This document shows positions 1-6,329 of a DNA stretch of 6,799 bases, piece by piece (the first letter of the stretch is position 1; every line of letters begins with the position of its first letter). The position numbers and the translations under genes are program-made. The DNA comes from GCA-002715885 sp045561575 (lineage in GTDB: Bacteria; Bacteroidota; Bacteroidia; Flavobacteriales; BACL11): positions 1 to 6,799 of the forward strand of contig JBJKXM010000049.1 of NCBI GenBank assembly GCA_045561575.1, given 5' to 3'. The notes under the pieces are model-generated. The model was not told the DNA's origin. It did no database searches and saw nothing but the letters and a program-made list of their open reading frames with translations.

Positions 1-1457
1 TATTTGTCAAAGACAACAGGAACGTTAGGCACCTGATAGCAAGGGCTATACCCCTCTTGAATAGCGAGTGAATATAAAAAAGGTTTAAAAGTAGACCCAA
101 CTTGTCTTTTCCCTGATGTTACATGGTCATATTGAAAATTTTCATAGTTTATACCCCCAACATATGCTTTGACATGTCCTGTTGAGGGCTCCATACTCAT
201 CATGCCTGAATGAAGAAAATACTTGCTATATAAAATTGAATCTCTAGGAGAAAGCACTGTGTCAATCTTTCCTTTCCAAGAAAACAATTTCATTTCTGTT
301 TTTTTATCAAAAATTTTATCAATCTCTTCTTTTGATTTACCCTGTGATTTAAGTCTTTTATATCTAACCGACCTCTTAATTGCCAGGTTCATAACTTGGT
401 CTACTTGTGTAGAGTCAAAATCTTCAGGGAAGGGTGCGTTTGTATAACCATCCCAATGCCTAAAGAAGTCCTCTTGTAAACTAGAAATATGTATTGCAAC
501 AGCCTCTTCTGCAAAAGCTTGCATTCTTGAGTCTATTGTTGTATAAATTTTAAGACCATCTGTATATAAATTATATGGGGTTCCATCAGTTTTAAGTTTT
601 GTCGAACACCATTTTTTCATCTCTCCTCTTAAATATTCTCTAAAATAAGGTGCCAAACCTTCGTTATGACTAGCCTTTTTAAAATCTAATACAATTGGGA
701 GCTGAGTTAACGAGTCATATAGTGTGTCTGAAATAAAATCATATTTTTTCATCTGATAAAGAACTACATCTCTTCTTTTTTGAGTTAACTCAAGTCTTCT
801 GTTTGGATTGTAAAGCGCTGAGTTTTTTAACATTCCAACCAACATTGCTGATTCCTGTATATTTAGGTTTTTTGGTTCTTTATTAAAATAAACTCTAGCG
901 GCAGATTCAATTCCAACAGCATTATTAACCCAGTCATATCGATTTAGATACATCAGCATTATTTCATCTTTTGTATATCGTCTTTCAAGCTTTGCCGCAA
1001 TTACCCATTCTTTTAGTTTTTGTTTAACCCTGTCTATACCACTGGCAGGAGTTTTGGTAAACAGCATTTTAGCTAATTGTTGTGTAATGGTACTTGCTCC
1101 TCCGGCTTGTCCTTTTACAGATACAACACCATAAATTGCTCTTAACAAAGCTCTAACATCAATACCTGAATGTTCACGAAATCTAATGTCTTCAGTTGCA
1201 AGAAGTGCATTAACAAAGTTTTGAGGAACATCTTCTTTTTTTGCAGAAGTCCTGTTTTCAATAAAAAACTTTCCAATTACAACGCTATCTGCAGAAATAA
1301 CCTCGGTTGCTAGATTATTTTTTGGGTTTTCTAGCTGGTCAAATGTTGGAAGAGGGCCAAAAAACTCAAAGGAAGCAAGTGTTACTAAAGTAAAAATAAA
1401 AATAAACGGGCTTAATATCACCCCCCACAACATTAAAATTTTTTTTCTATTATTCAC
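1..1457 (-). CDS. mrcA: Penicillin-binding protein 1A, bifunctional transglycosylase/transpeptidase (C-terminal part outside window)
   Basis: Class A PBP (also called ponA) that polymerises lipid II glycan strands and cross-links their peptides on the outer face of the inner membrane. I translated 485 residues with no stop before the left edge. A short basic N-terminus (NNRKK) and one membrane anchor (about residues 8-30) precede the GT51 domain. That domain has the catalytic motif EDIRFREHSG with Glu89, GGASTITQQLAK (119-130), KQKLKEW and KLERRYTKDEIMLMYLN (156-172). The transpeptidase domain follows and reaches its SxxK motif, GSTFKP, with Ser455 as nucleophile and Lys458; the SxN and KTG motifs lie beyond the window. 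The start is inferred: an in-frame TAG lies just upstream (1470-1472), and GTG at 1455-1457 keeps the basic segment before the anchor. ATG at 1431-1433 is the alternative. The GTG start overlaps the gldH stop region by 8 nt, so coupled translation with gldH is likely. Confidence 0.96.
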   Translation of the reverse strand, partial: MNNRKKILMLWGVILSPFIFIFTLVTLASFEFFGPLPTFDQLENPKNNLATEVISADSVVIGKFFIENRTSAKKEDVPQNFVNALLATEDIRFREHSGIDVRALLRAIYGVVSVKGQAGGASTITQQLAKMLFTKTPASGIDRVKQKLKEWVIAAKLERRYTKDEIMLMYLNRYDWVNNAVGIESAARVYFNKEPKNLNIQESAMLVGMLKNSALYNPNRRLELTQKRRDVVLYQMKKYDFISDTLYDSLTQLPIVLDFKKASHNEGLAPYFREYLRGEMKKWCSTKLKTDGTPYNLYTDGLKIYTTIDSRMQAFAEEAVAIHISSLQEDFFRHWDGYTNAPFPEDFDSTQVDQVMNLAIKRSVRYKRLKSQGKSKEEIDKIFDKKTEMKLFSWKGKIDTVLSPRDSILYSKYFLHSGMMSMEPSTGHVKAYVGGINYENFQYDHVTSGKRQVGSTFKPFLYSLAIQEGYSPCYQVPNVPVVFDK

Positions 1458-1908
1458 TTTTATATAAGCCTATGCCAACAGCTACTATTTCTGTTAAATT
1501 AATTATTTTTTCTAAATCCTCATAACGCATAGCCTGCTCAATAGAAAATATTTGGTCTTGATTTTCATTAAAATTTATATTCTCTTTAATCCTAATTTTT
1601 AATTCTTTGATTTCACCAAAGCCTTTGCCCAACCACCTTCCGCTTTTTTCAGACAAGAATAACTCAAGAGTGTCTTGTTGGTTTTCAAAATTTGTAAATA
1701 AAAATAAATTTTGAAATTTAAAGTTTGTTGTATGTCTAACCATTAAATACAAATCGTGTGAGCTTGTTGTGTCGATATTATCAAGCTCAAAAGAAACTAT
1801 TGAGTCTGTATTCCAAGTGTTGTTGTTAAAAGAGTGGTAAACCTCTTTTTTATTTTCGTTTTGACAAGAAACAAAACCAACAACAAGAAAAAACAGCAGT
1901 ATTCTCAT
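1450..1908 (-). CDS. gldH: Gliding motility lipoprotein GldH
   Basis: Envelope lipoprotein of the Bacteroidota gliding apparatus; in Flavobacterium johnsoniae GldH is required for gliding. The biochemical role is not established. The ATG at 1906-1908 gives 152 residues with a short lipoprotein signal peptide: MRILLFFLVVGFVS, then Cys15 as the lipidated residue (lipobox F-V-S-C). Family-typical blocks follow: VRHTTNFKFQNLFLF (57-71, the 'VR...Y.F.NLFLF' block), GRWLGKGFG (90-98), FSIEQAMR (121-128) and a C-terminal VAVGIGLYK. There are no further membrane segments, so the mature protein should be a soluble domain tethered to a membrane. An in-frame TTG at 1929 would add seven residues and overlap holB by 14 nt; the ATG gives a better signal peptide and sits 7 nt after the holB stop. 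The gene lies between holB and PBP1A in one probable operon. Its presence suggests, but does not prove, gliding or type IX secretion in this organism. Confidence 0.93.
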   Translation of the reverse strand: MRILLFFLVVGFVSCQNENKKEVYHSFNNNTWNTDSIVSFELDNIDTTSSHDLYLMVRHTTNFKFQNLFLFTNFENQQDTLELFLSEKSGRWLGKGFGEIKELKIRIKENINFNENQDQIFSIEQAMRYEDLEKIINLTEIVAVGIGLYKSE

Positions 1909-1915
1909 AAAAATT

Positions 1916-3073
1916 TTAATTTTCTGCAAATTTAACTTTTAGTTTTAACAGTTTAACAAGCTCTAATGACAGATTAAAAAATATAATCTTAGCGTTAGCA
2001 TTTCTTTTTATGTTTTTTACAGCCTCTTCAAAAAGATCTATTATTAATAAACTGTTTTGCTCATGAATAAACTTTGCAAAGTTTTTTAAAAACTCTTGTT
2101 CTTTATTTGTCGTTGAGGCTAAATCGTGGTTTGAATAATTATAAATTATGCACTCTCTTATTAAATCAAGGCAGTAGGTAAGAAACTTTACTTGATCCTG
2201 TCTTGTTTTAGCCGAAATTTCATCTGACCAATTAGATATTTTTGAGAAATTACTCTTAAAACTTATTCTCATTAATTCTATAAAATTTTCAGTGTCGTTG
2301 TTTTCTATTGTGTCAATATTATAATTTAATACAGCGCCCATATCTCCTGATGAAGTTCTACAAAATTTTAGGAATTCTTCTGTTTTCTCGCCATTTCTAA
2401 TATTTATTGTTTGTTGAATAGTATAAGGCTTAATATTAGTTGCCTGAAGCCTTGACAAAATTGTTTTTAAAAGACTAGAGCTGTCTTGGGTTACAAAAAT
2501 TAAAACAGTTTTTTTAGGGGGTTCTTCTAAAATTTTTAAAAATTTGTTAGACGCTTGTAAATTCATTTTTTCAGGCATCCAAATTATAATAACCCTGTGT
2601 TTAGCGCTAAAGATTTTTAATGAGAGTTTTCGGTTAATATCAGTAATTTGGTGAGAATAAATAGACAGTTCTTTTTTCTTATCAGTCACTTTTTCTAAAA
2701 ATTCTGACCTAAATGTGTTGCTCCAATTATCAAGAGACAAGTATGGGTTCTTTAAAAATTCTTTTTTCCAGATTTCGACATACTCTGAGCTTTGTGGAAA
2801 CTTGTTAGATGTTGTTTTAACAACTGGGAAAATTATATGTAAATCTGGGTGCGATAATTTAGAAAATTGAATACACGAATCACAGTTGCTACAAGAATCC
2901 TTGTCTTGAGGGTTTTTACAATTTAAAAATCTTGCATACGCCAATGCTAAAGCAAGTTTTCCCGATCCTTTTGGGCCTTTAAATAATTGTGAATGAGCAA
3001 CTCTGTTTTTTTGATGGCTTAGCATCAGTTGTTCTTTTGTTTTATCTAAACCTACAATCTCTTTAAACAGCAT
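1916..3073 (-). CDS. holB: DNA polymerase III, delta' subunit (clamp loader)
   Basis: Clamp-loader subunit that works with delta and the DnaX (tau/gamma) ATPases to load the beta sliding clamp onto primed DNA. The 385-residue protein is normal length for the Bacteroidota form. The N-terminal AAA+ fold has a P-loop-like GPKGSGKL (33-40) in which the usual Thr/Ser after Lys39 is Leu. A zinc-binding module follows with Cys52, Cys61, Cys64 and Cys67. The family block VIIIWMPEKMN (161-171) and the ILEEPP block (ending at 186) come next. The SRC motif appears as S207-R208-L209, keeping the arginine finger but not the Cys. The C-terminal part is helical, as expected for the collar domain. ATG at 3071-3073 is the first codon of the delta' N-terminus (MLFKEIVG), so the start is secure. 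It is the first gene of the leftward operon and is divergent from pgk. Confidence 0.95.
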   Translation of the reverse strand: MLFKEIVGLDKTKEQLMLSHQKNRVAHSQLFKGPKGSGKLALALAYARFLNCKNPQDKDSCSNCDSCIQFSKLSHPDLHIIFPVVKTTSNKFPQSSEYVEIWKKEFLKNPYLSLDNWSNTFRSEFLEKVTDKKKELSIYSHQITDINRKLSLKIFSAKHRVIIIWMPEKMNLQASNKFLKILEEPPKKTVLIFVTQDSSSLLKTILSRLQATNIKPYTIQQTINIRNGEKTEEFLKFCRTSSGDMGAVLNYNIDTIENNDTENFIELMRISFKSNFSKISNWSDEISAKTRQDQVKFLTYCLDLIRECIIYNYSNHDLASTTNKEQEFLKNFAKFIHEQNSLLIIDLFEEAVKNIKRNANAKIIFFNLSLELVKLLKLKVKFAEN

Positions 3074-3088
3074 TATTCATATTTATTT

Positions 3089-3096
3089 CAAATTTA
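3089..3096 (-). promoter_or_regulatory. Putative -7 promoter box for the holB-gldH-PBP1A operon
   Basis: On the minus strand the sequence reads TAAATTTG, an exact fit to the Bacteroidota -7 consensus TAnnTTTG. It ends 15 nt before the holB ATG, so the predicted leader is about 10 nt. No TTG sits at the expected -33 distance; the nearest, TTG at 3109-3111, is only 12 nt upstream. In such AT-rich DNA a single box match is weak evidence. Confidence 0.35.
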
Positions 3097-3127
3097 AATA
3101 AAATGACACAATCTATCCCATTTATTT

Positions 3128-3135
3128 TATTTTTG
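3128..3135 (+). promoter_or_regulatory. Putative -7 promoter box for pgk, very close to its start codon
   Basis: TATTTTTG matches TAnnTTTG and ends 4 nt before the pgk ATG. A TTG-like -33 element (ATGACA at 3103-3108) lies at a suitable spacing, with 22 nt between its ATG triplet and the box. If used, transcription would begin at or next to the ATG and give a leaderless or nearly leaderless mRNA. The match may be chance in T-rich DNA. Confidence 0.3.
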
Positions 3136-3139
3136 CAAA

Positions 3140-4321
3140 ATGAATTTTTTAAAAAATAAATGCTTTAAAAACAAACCTGTTTTAATAAGAGTTGATTTCA
3201 ATGTTCCTTTAAATAAAGATCTTGAAATAACAGATGATAGCCGTATTGTTGCGGCGCTTCCAACAATTAAACATGTTTTAGATTCTGGAGCAAAAATTGT
3301 TTTAATATCTCATTTGGGTCGGCCAAAAAGTATTGATAAAGCTTTTTCTCTTTTACCCGTTTCAAAAAAACTTTCAAAGCTATTAGATAAACCTGTCATT
3401 TTTTTAAATGACTGTATTGGAGAAAATATTGAAAACAGTATTAAGAGTGGTGTGCCTGGCGATATTTTTTTATTGGAAAATCTTAGGTTTTACAAAGAAG
3501 AAACAAAAGGTGATTTTTCTTTTTCTAAAAAACTTTCAAGACTAGCAGATGTTTATATTAATGATGCTTTTGGCACCTCACATAGGGCTCATGCCTCAAC
3601 ATATGGTGTGGTTGAACATTTTCAAAACGAAAAATATGGGGGTCTTCTTTTAGAAAAAGAAATAATTAATCTAAATAAGGTTTTTAACCAAAATAATTCA
3701 CCATCAATAGCCATAATTGGTGGGGCTAAAATTAGCAGCAAAATAGACGTTTTATTTTCATTGATGAATTGTGTTGATAAAATAATAATTGGTGGTGGAA
3801 TGGCGTATACTTTTATTCGTGCTCTTGGGGGAAGTGTTGGTGCTTCTTTATTTGAAAAAGAAAAAATCAATGCAGCTAAAGAAATTTTAACTTTTTCCAA
3901 AGAAAAGGGAGTTTCTGTTTTATTGCCAGTTGACTCTATCAATTCTAATAGTTTCTCTAATGAAATTAGTTCTTCAACAAATATTTTTAATATTCCTGAT
4001 AATGAGATGGGGCTTGATATTGGTCAAAAATCTATAGCGCTTTTTGAAAAAGAAATATTATTAGCCAAAAATATTATTTGGAATGGGCCAATGGGTGTTT
4101 TTGAATTTTCAAATTTTTCAAACGGCACAAAATTAGTGGGTGAGGCTGTTGCAAATAGCACAAGAAAAGGATCTTACTCATTAGTTGGGGGGGGAGACTC
4201 TGTTGCTGCAATTAAAAAATATAATTTAGAAAATCAGGTGAGCTATATTTCAACAGGAGGAGGTGCTATGCTAGAGTTTTTGGAAGGAAAAGAACTTCCT
4301 GCCTTAAAGGCACTATTATAA
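3140..4321 (+). CDS. pgk: Phosphoglycerate kinase
   Basis: Cytoplasmic glycolytic and gluconeogenic enzyme that transfers the acyl phosphate of 1,3-bisphosphoglycerate to ADP, giving ATP and 3-phosphoglycerate. The protein is 393 residues, normal for a bacterial PGK, and complete. N-domain substrate motifs are VLIRVDFNVPL (14-24), DDSRI (Arg35), SHLGRPK (57-63), LLENLRFYKEE (111-121) and NDAFGTSHRAHAS (141-153). C-domain nucleotide-binding motifs are GGAKISSKIDV (194-204), WNGPMGVFE (314-322), GGGDS (350-354) and STGGGA (371-376). All signature residues I looked for are present. The start ATG is immediately followed by the expected N-terminus, and an in-frame extension is not needed. Codons GGG-GGG-GGA for Gly350-352 form a run of eight G, unusual in this AT-rich DNA. 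The gene stands alone on its strand: divergent from holB upstream and overlapping the end of convergent cvpA by 6 nt. No other glycolysis gene is visible beside it. Confidence 0.98.
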   Translation: MNFLKNKCFKNKPVLIRVDFNVPLNKDLEITDDSRIVAALPTIKHVLDSGAKIVLISHLGRPKSIDKAFSLLPVSKKLSKLLDKPVIFLNDCIGENIENSIKSGVPGDIFLLENLRFYKEETKGDFSFSKKLSRLADVYINDAFGTSHRAHASTYGVVEHFQNEKYGGLLLEKEIINLNKVFNQNNSPSIAIIGGAKISSKIDVLFSLMNCVDKIIIGGGMAYTFIRALGGSVGASLFEKEKINAAKEILTFSKEKGVSVLLPVDSINSNSFSNEISSSTNIFNIPDNEMGLDIGQKSIALFEKEILLAKNIIWNGPMGVFEFSNFSNGTKLVGEAVANSTRKGSYSLVGGGDSVAAIKKYNLENQVSYISTGGGAMLEFLEGKELPALKALL

Positions 4322-4852
4322 ACCCTCTTTAATTTTTTTTGTAGCTTCTTTTGCTTTCTTTTCAATATCTTTAATTAGGTCTTCATGCTCAGCTATTTCT
4401 GGCATTAAAACTGTTAAAACCTTCTCAATCGGTTCTTTTAGCATTGATTCTTTTGTAACGTCTTTTGGGATTAACTCTAGTTTTTGTTCAAAAAAGATAA
4501 TAGCGCTTAAAAGAACAGCTATTTTAATTGATCCAAAAATAGCCCCAAGTAATTTGCTAATAATTCCCAAGGCCAATGCATTAGTTATTTTTTCAAGTAT
4601 GTTGCCCAATATTTTAATAGTAATTATTGTTGCTGCAAAAACAAGTGCAAATGAAATAATTGGTATTAATTCTTTATTGTCTCTAAAAAAATCCTCAAGG
4701 TGTGACTCAAGGTAAAAAGAAAAATTGACGGCTATATAAATCCCAATAATCAATGACACTAAAGAGGTGATTTCTTTTACTATTCCTCTTGAGAACCCTT
4801 GGACAAACCCGTATATTACTGGAATAATTAAAGCAATGTCTAGATAGTTCAT
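4316..4852 (-). CDS. cvpA: CvpA-family inner membrane protein
   Basis: A 178-residue membrane protein of the CvpA family. In E. coli CvpA is needed for colicin V production, and in enterobacteria it has been tied to envelope stress such as bile; the molecular activity is not known. The N-terminus carries the family pattern NYLDIALIIPVIYGFVQGFSRG, split here as residues 2-20 plus S21-R22-G23, with Asp5 and the Gly/Arg-rich turn. I see about four hydrophobic segments: roughly 5-20, 26-46, 62-82 and 104-122. A charged Lys/Glu-rich helix (about 154-178) forms a probable cytoplasmic tail. ATG at 4850-4852 fits the family start. It follows the small lipoprotein gene by 29 nt with no clear promoter between, so the two are probably co-transcribed. 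The last two codons overlap the pgk stop on the opposite strand. Confidence 0.85.
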   Translation of the reverse strand: MNYLDIALIIPVIYGFVQGFSRGIVKEITSLVSLIIGIYIAVNFSFYLESHLEDFFRDNKELIPIISFALVFAATIITIKILGNILEKITNALALGIISKLLGAIFGSIKIAVLLSAIIFFEQKLELIPKDVTKESMLKEPIEKVLTVLMPEIAEHEDLIKDIEKKAKEATKKIKEGL

Positions 4853-4881
4853 TCTTTAATTTTATAATTTATTTTTTGGGG

Positions 4882-5256
4882 TTAATTAACAACTACTGTT
4901 TTTCTAACAAGTTCTTCTTTTACAAGTTTAATAATGCTTTCTGCAGTATAAAAGTCATTACCGCTAGAGTATTCTACATCAATATTTAGGATCGCCTCAT
5001 TTATAAACTCGAACTCAACCGTACCGTCTGAAGATGTGTAGTTTTTTTTATAAACATTTGATTCGTTTCCTGCAGAATTAATTAATCCTTGTTGTGAAAG
5101 AACAACTTCGCAACTTTTATTTCCGTCATAAGCTGGCGCTCCGTCAGGAGTTGTAATAGTAATGATTGCTCTGGTTGGGCTTTCTTCTTGACACGAAACA
5201 AAACCTAACGTTATGAACAGTATTATTAAATAATTTTTTAAAACTTTATTTAACAT
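4882..5256 (-). CDS. Small lipoprotein with a predicted TTR/carboxypeptidase-regulatory-like beta-sandwich
   Basis: I do not recognise a named family. ATG at 5254-5256 gives 124 residues with a clear lipoprotein signal: basic start (NKVLKN), hydrophobic core, lipobox F-V-S and Cys22. The mature part is short and beta-rich. It has ITITTPDGAPA (32-42), CEVVLSQQ (49-56), a YTSSDGTVEFEF turn (73-84), ILNIDVEY (89-96) and a terminal VKEELVRKTVVV (112-123). This order (x-V-x-V-x-DG-x-P-A, then SDG-x-V-x-F, then a closing K-T-V-V-V strand) resembles TTR-like or carboxypeptidase regulatory-like modules of Bacteroidota lipoproteins; that is a pattern judgement, not a search result. Acidic residues follow the lipidated Cys (CQEES), which could favour surface display. 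An upstream in-frame start at 5370 would run into pheS and is not credible. Likely co-transcribed with cvpA and divergent from pheS. Role unknown; it appears to have no catalytic residues. Confidence 0.82.
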   Translation of the reverse strand: MLNKVLKNYLIILFITLGFVSCQEESPTRAIITITTPDGAPAYDGNKSCEVVLSQQGLINSAGNESNVYKKNYTSSDGTVEFEFINEAILNIDVEYSSGNDFYTAESIIKLVKEELVRKTVVVN

Positions 5257-5286
5257 AAAAATTGTTAATTTGTGTTCTGTATAAAG

Positions 5287-5294
5287 CAAATATA
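5287..5294 (-). promoter_or_regulatory. Putative -7 promoter box for the lipoprotein-cvpA pair
   Basis: The minus strand reads TATATTTG, an exact TAnnTTTG match, 30 nt upstream of the lipoprotein ATG, predicting a leader of about 25 nt. No TTG lies at the canonical -33 spacing; one at only 10 nt upstream is too near. Position and orientation in the divergent spacer support it, but the match could be chance. Confidence 0.4.
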
Positions 5295-5311
5295 CACAGA
5301 AAAACAATAGC

Positions 5312-6328
5312 GTGATAAAAAAAATTAATGAAATAGCTGCTACAGCAAACAGTTTTCTTCCTAAAAACAAGAGCGATGTTGAGGTTTTTAGAATTAAGTA
5401 TTTAGGAAAGAGTGGTGTTTTAAATCAGCTTTTTGAAGAGTTTAAAAATGTTCCTGTAGAAGAAAAAAAAGAAATCGGGCGTTTAATTAATAGTCTTAAA
5501 GAACAATTAAAAAATAAGATTTTTTCATTTGATTTTTCAGAGAAGAAAAATCAAAACACCAATTTTGAAGACTTAACAAAAAAAGTTAAGGTTAACAATT
5601 TAGGGTCTAGACACCCACTGTCTATAATTGAAGAGGAAATTATTGAGGTTTTTTCTTCTATTGGCTTTAGTGTTGCTGAAGGCCCAGAAATTGAAGATGA
5701 CTGGCATAATTTTTCTGCGCTTAATACTCCAGAAGAACACCCCGCTAGGGATATGCAAGATACTTTTTTTATTCAATCTGACCCTTCTATTCTTTTACGG
5801 TCCCACACGTCTTCCGTGCAGGTTAGGCACATGGAAAACAACTCACCGCCAATAAGAATACTTTCTCCTGGAAGAGTATACCGAAATGAGGCCATCTCTT
5901 CAAGAGCACATTGTTTGTTTCATCAAATAGAGGGATTGTATATAGATAAAGACGTGAGTTTTGCCGACTTAAAAAAAACACTATTGTTTTTTGCAAAAAA
6001 ACTTTTTGGGGAAAATTCTAAAATACGTTTAAGACCTTCTTTTTTTCCATTTACTGAACCTTCGGCTGAGGTTGATGTTTATTGGGGTTTAAAAAATGAA
6101 AATGATTATAGAATTACTAAAGGTACTGGTTGGTTAGAAATTTTAGGCTGTGGTATGGTTGACCCAAATGTTTTAGAAAATTGTGGTATTGACTCAAAAA
6201 AACATACAGGCTTTGCCTTTGGAATGGGAATTGAAAGGATTGCAATGCTAAAATATAAAATTGATGATATTCGGTTGTTTTTTGAAAACGACGTGCGCTT
6301 TTTAAAACAATTTAATTATTTTTTGTAA
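5312..6328 (+). CDS. pheS: Phenylalanine--tRNA ligase alpha subunit
   Basis: Catalytic alpha subunit of the alpha2-beta2 class II synthetase that charges tRNA-Phe. The 338 residues match the usual length. An N-terminal tRNA-binding coiled-coil region (1 to about 90) contains FRIKYLGKSGVL (26-37) and FEEFKNVP (41-48). The class II core starts at HPLS (101-104). It then has GFSVAEGPEIEDDWHNF (118-134), HPARDMQDTFF (143-153), motif 2 with PGRVYRNEAISSRAH (186-200) and FHQIEGLY (203-210). GWLEILGCGMVDPNV (273-287) and motif 3 GFAFGMGIERIAML (300-313) follow, with Ala302 in the Phe-binding pocket region. Motif 2 has the Bacteroidota-type ISSRAH where many bacteria have D-x-T-H. The start is GTG at 5312-5314: an in-frame stop TAA lies at 5282-5284 with no ATG between, and the GTG fits the family N-terminus. 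There is no Shine-Dalgarno, only an A-rich leader. pheT is not adjacent within the window; downstream is a convergent peptidase. Confidence 0.97.
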   Translation: MIKKINEIAATANSFLPKNKSDVEVFRIKYLGKSGVLNQLFEEFKNVPVEEKKEIGRLINSLKEQLKNKIFSFDFSEKKNQNTNFEDLTKKVKVNNLGSRHPLSIIEEEIIEVFSSIGFSVAEGPEIEDDWHNFSALNTPEEHPARDMQDTFFIQSDPSILLRSHTSSVQVRHMENNSPPIRILSPGRVYRNEAISSRAHCLFHQIEGLYIDKDVSFADLKKTLLFFAKKLFGENSKIRLRPSFFPFTEPSAEVDVYWGLKNENDYRITKGTGWLEILGCGMVDPNVLENCGIDSKKHTGFAFGMGIERIAMLKYKIDDIRLFFENDVRFLKQFNYFL

Positions 6329-6329
6329 A

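Noticed and set aside
223..447. 74-codon open frame on the plus strand
   Set aside because: It lies wholly antisense to the PBP1A coding region, which has clear catalytic motifs on both sides of it; the predicted peptide has no recognisable features.
1909..1929. TTG start for gldH overlapping holB by 14 nt
   Set aside because: The ATG at 1906-1908 gives a compact lipoprotein signal and a 7-nt gap after holB; the extension adds only MQKIKIF. It cannot be fully excluded, since the added Lys residues are compatible with a signal peptide.
3081..3103. AT-only inverted repeat (8-nt arms, 7 of 8 matching) overlapping the holB promoter box
   Set aside because: Such repeats are expected by chance in DNA this AT-rich; nothing marks it as an operator.
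3622..3942. 106-codon open frame on the minus strand inside pgk
   Set aside because: Antisense shadow of a conserved enzyme; no family features and no spacing that suggests a gene.
4301..4340. GCCTTAAAGGC inverted repeat followed by a T-run, as a pgk terminator
   Set aside because: The stem is only 3-4 pairs, it lies before the stop codon, and the T-run (4333-4340) begins about 21 nt after the repeat.
4881..4890. Perfect palindrome GTTAATTAAC at the end of the lipoprotein gene
   Set aside because: Explained by the final codons Val-Asn-stop plus one base; too short to act as a terminator and no T-run of the right orientation adjoins it.
5257..5370. N-terminal extension of the small lipoprotein to a start at 5370
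   Set aside because: It would add 38 residues read antisense to the pheS N-terminus and bury the lipoprotein signal peptide; the ATG at 5254-5256 gives a normal one.
5628..5855. 75-codon plus-strand frame inside pheS
   Set aside because: Out-of-frame shadow of the PheS catalytic core; its Leu/Arg-rich content reflects frame-shifted codons.
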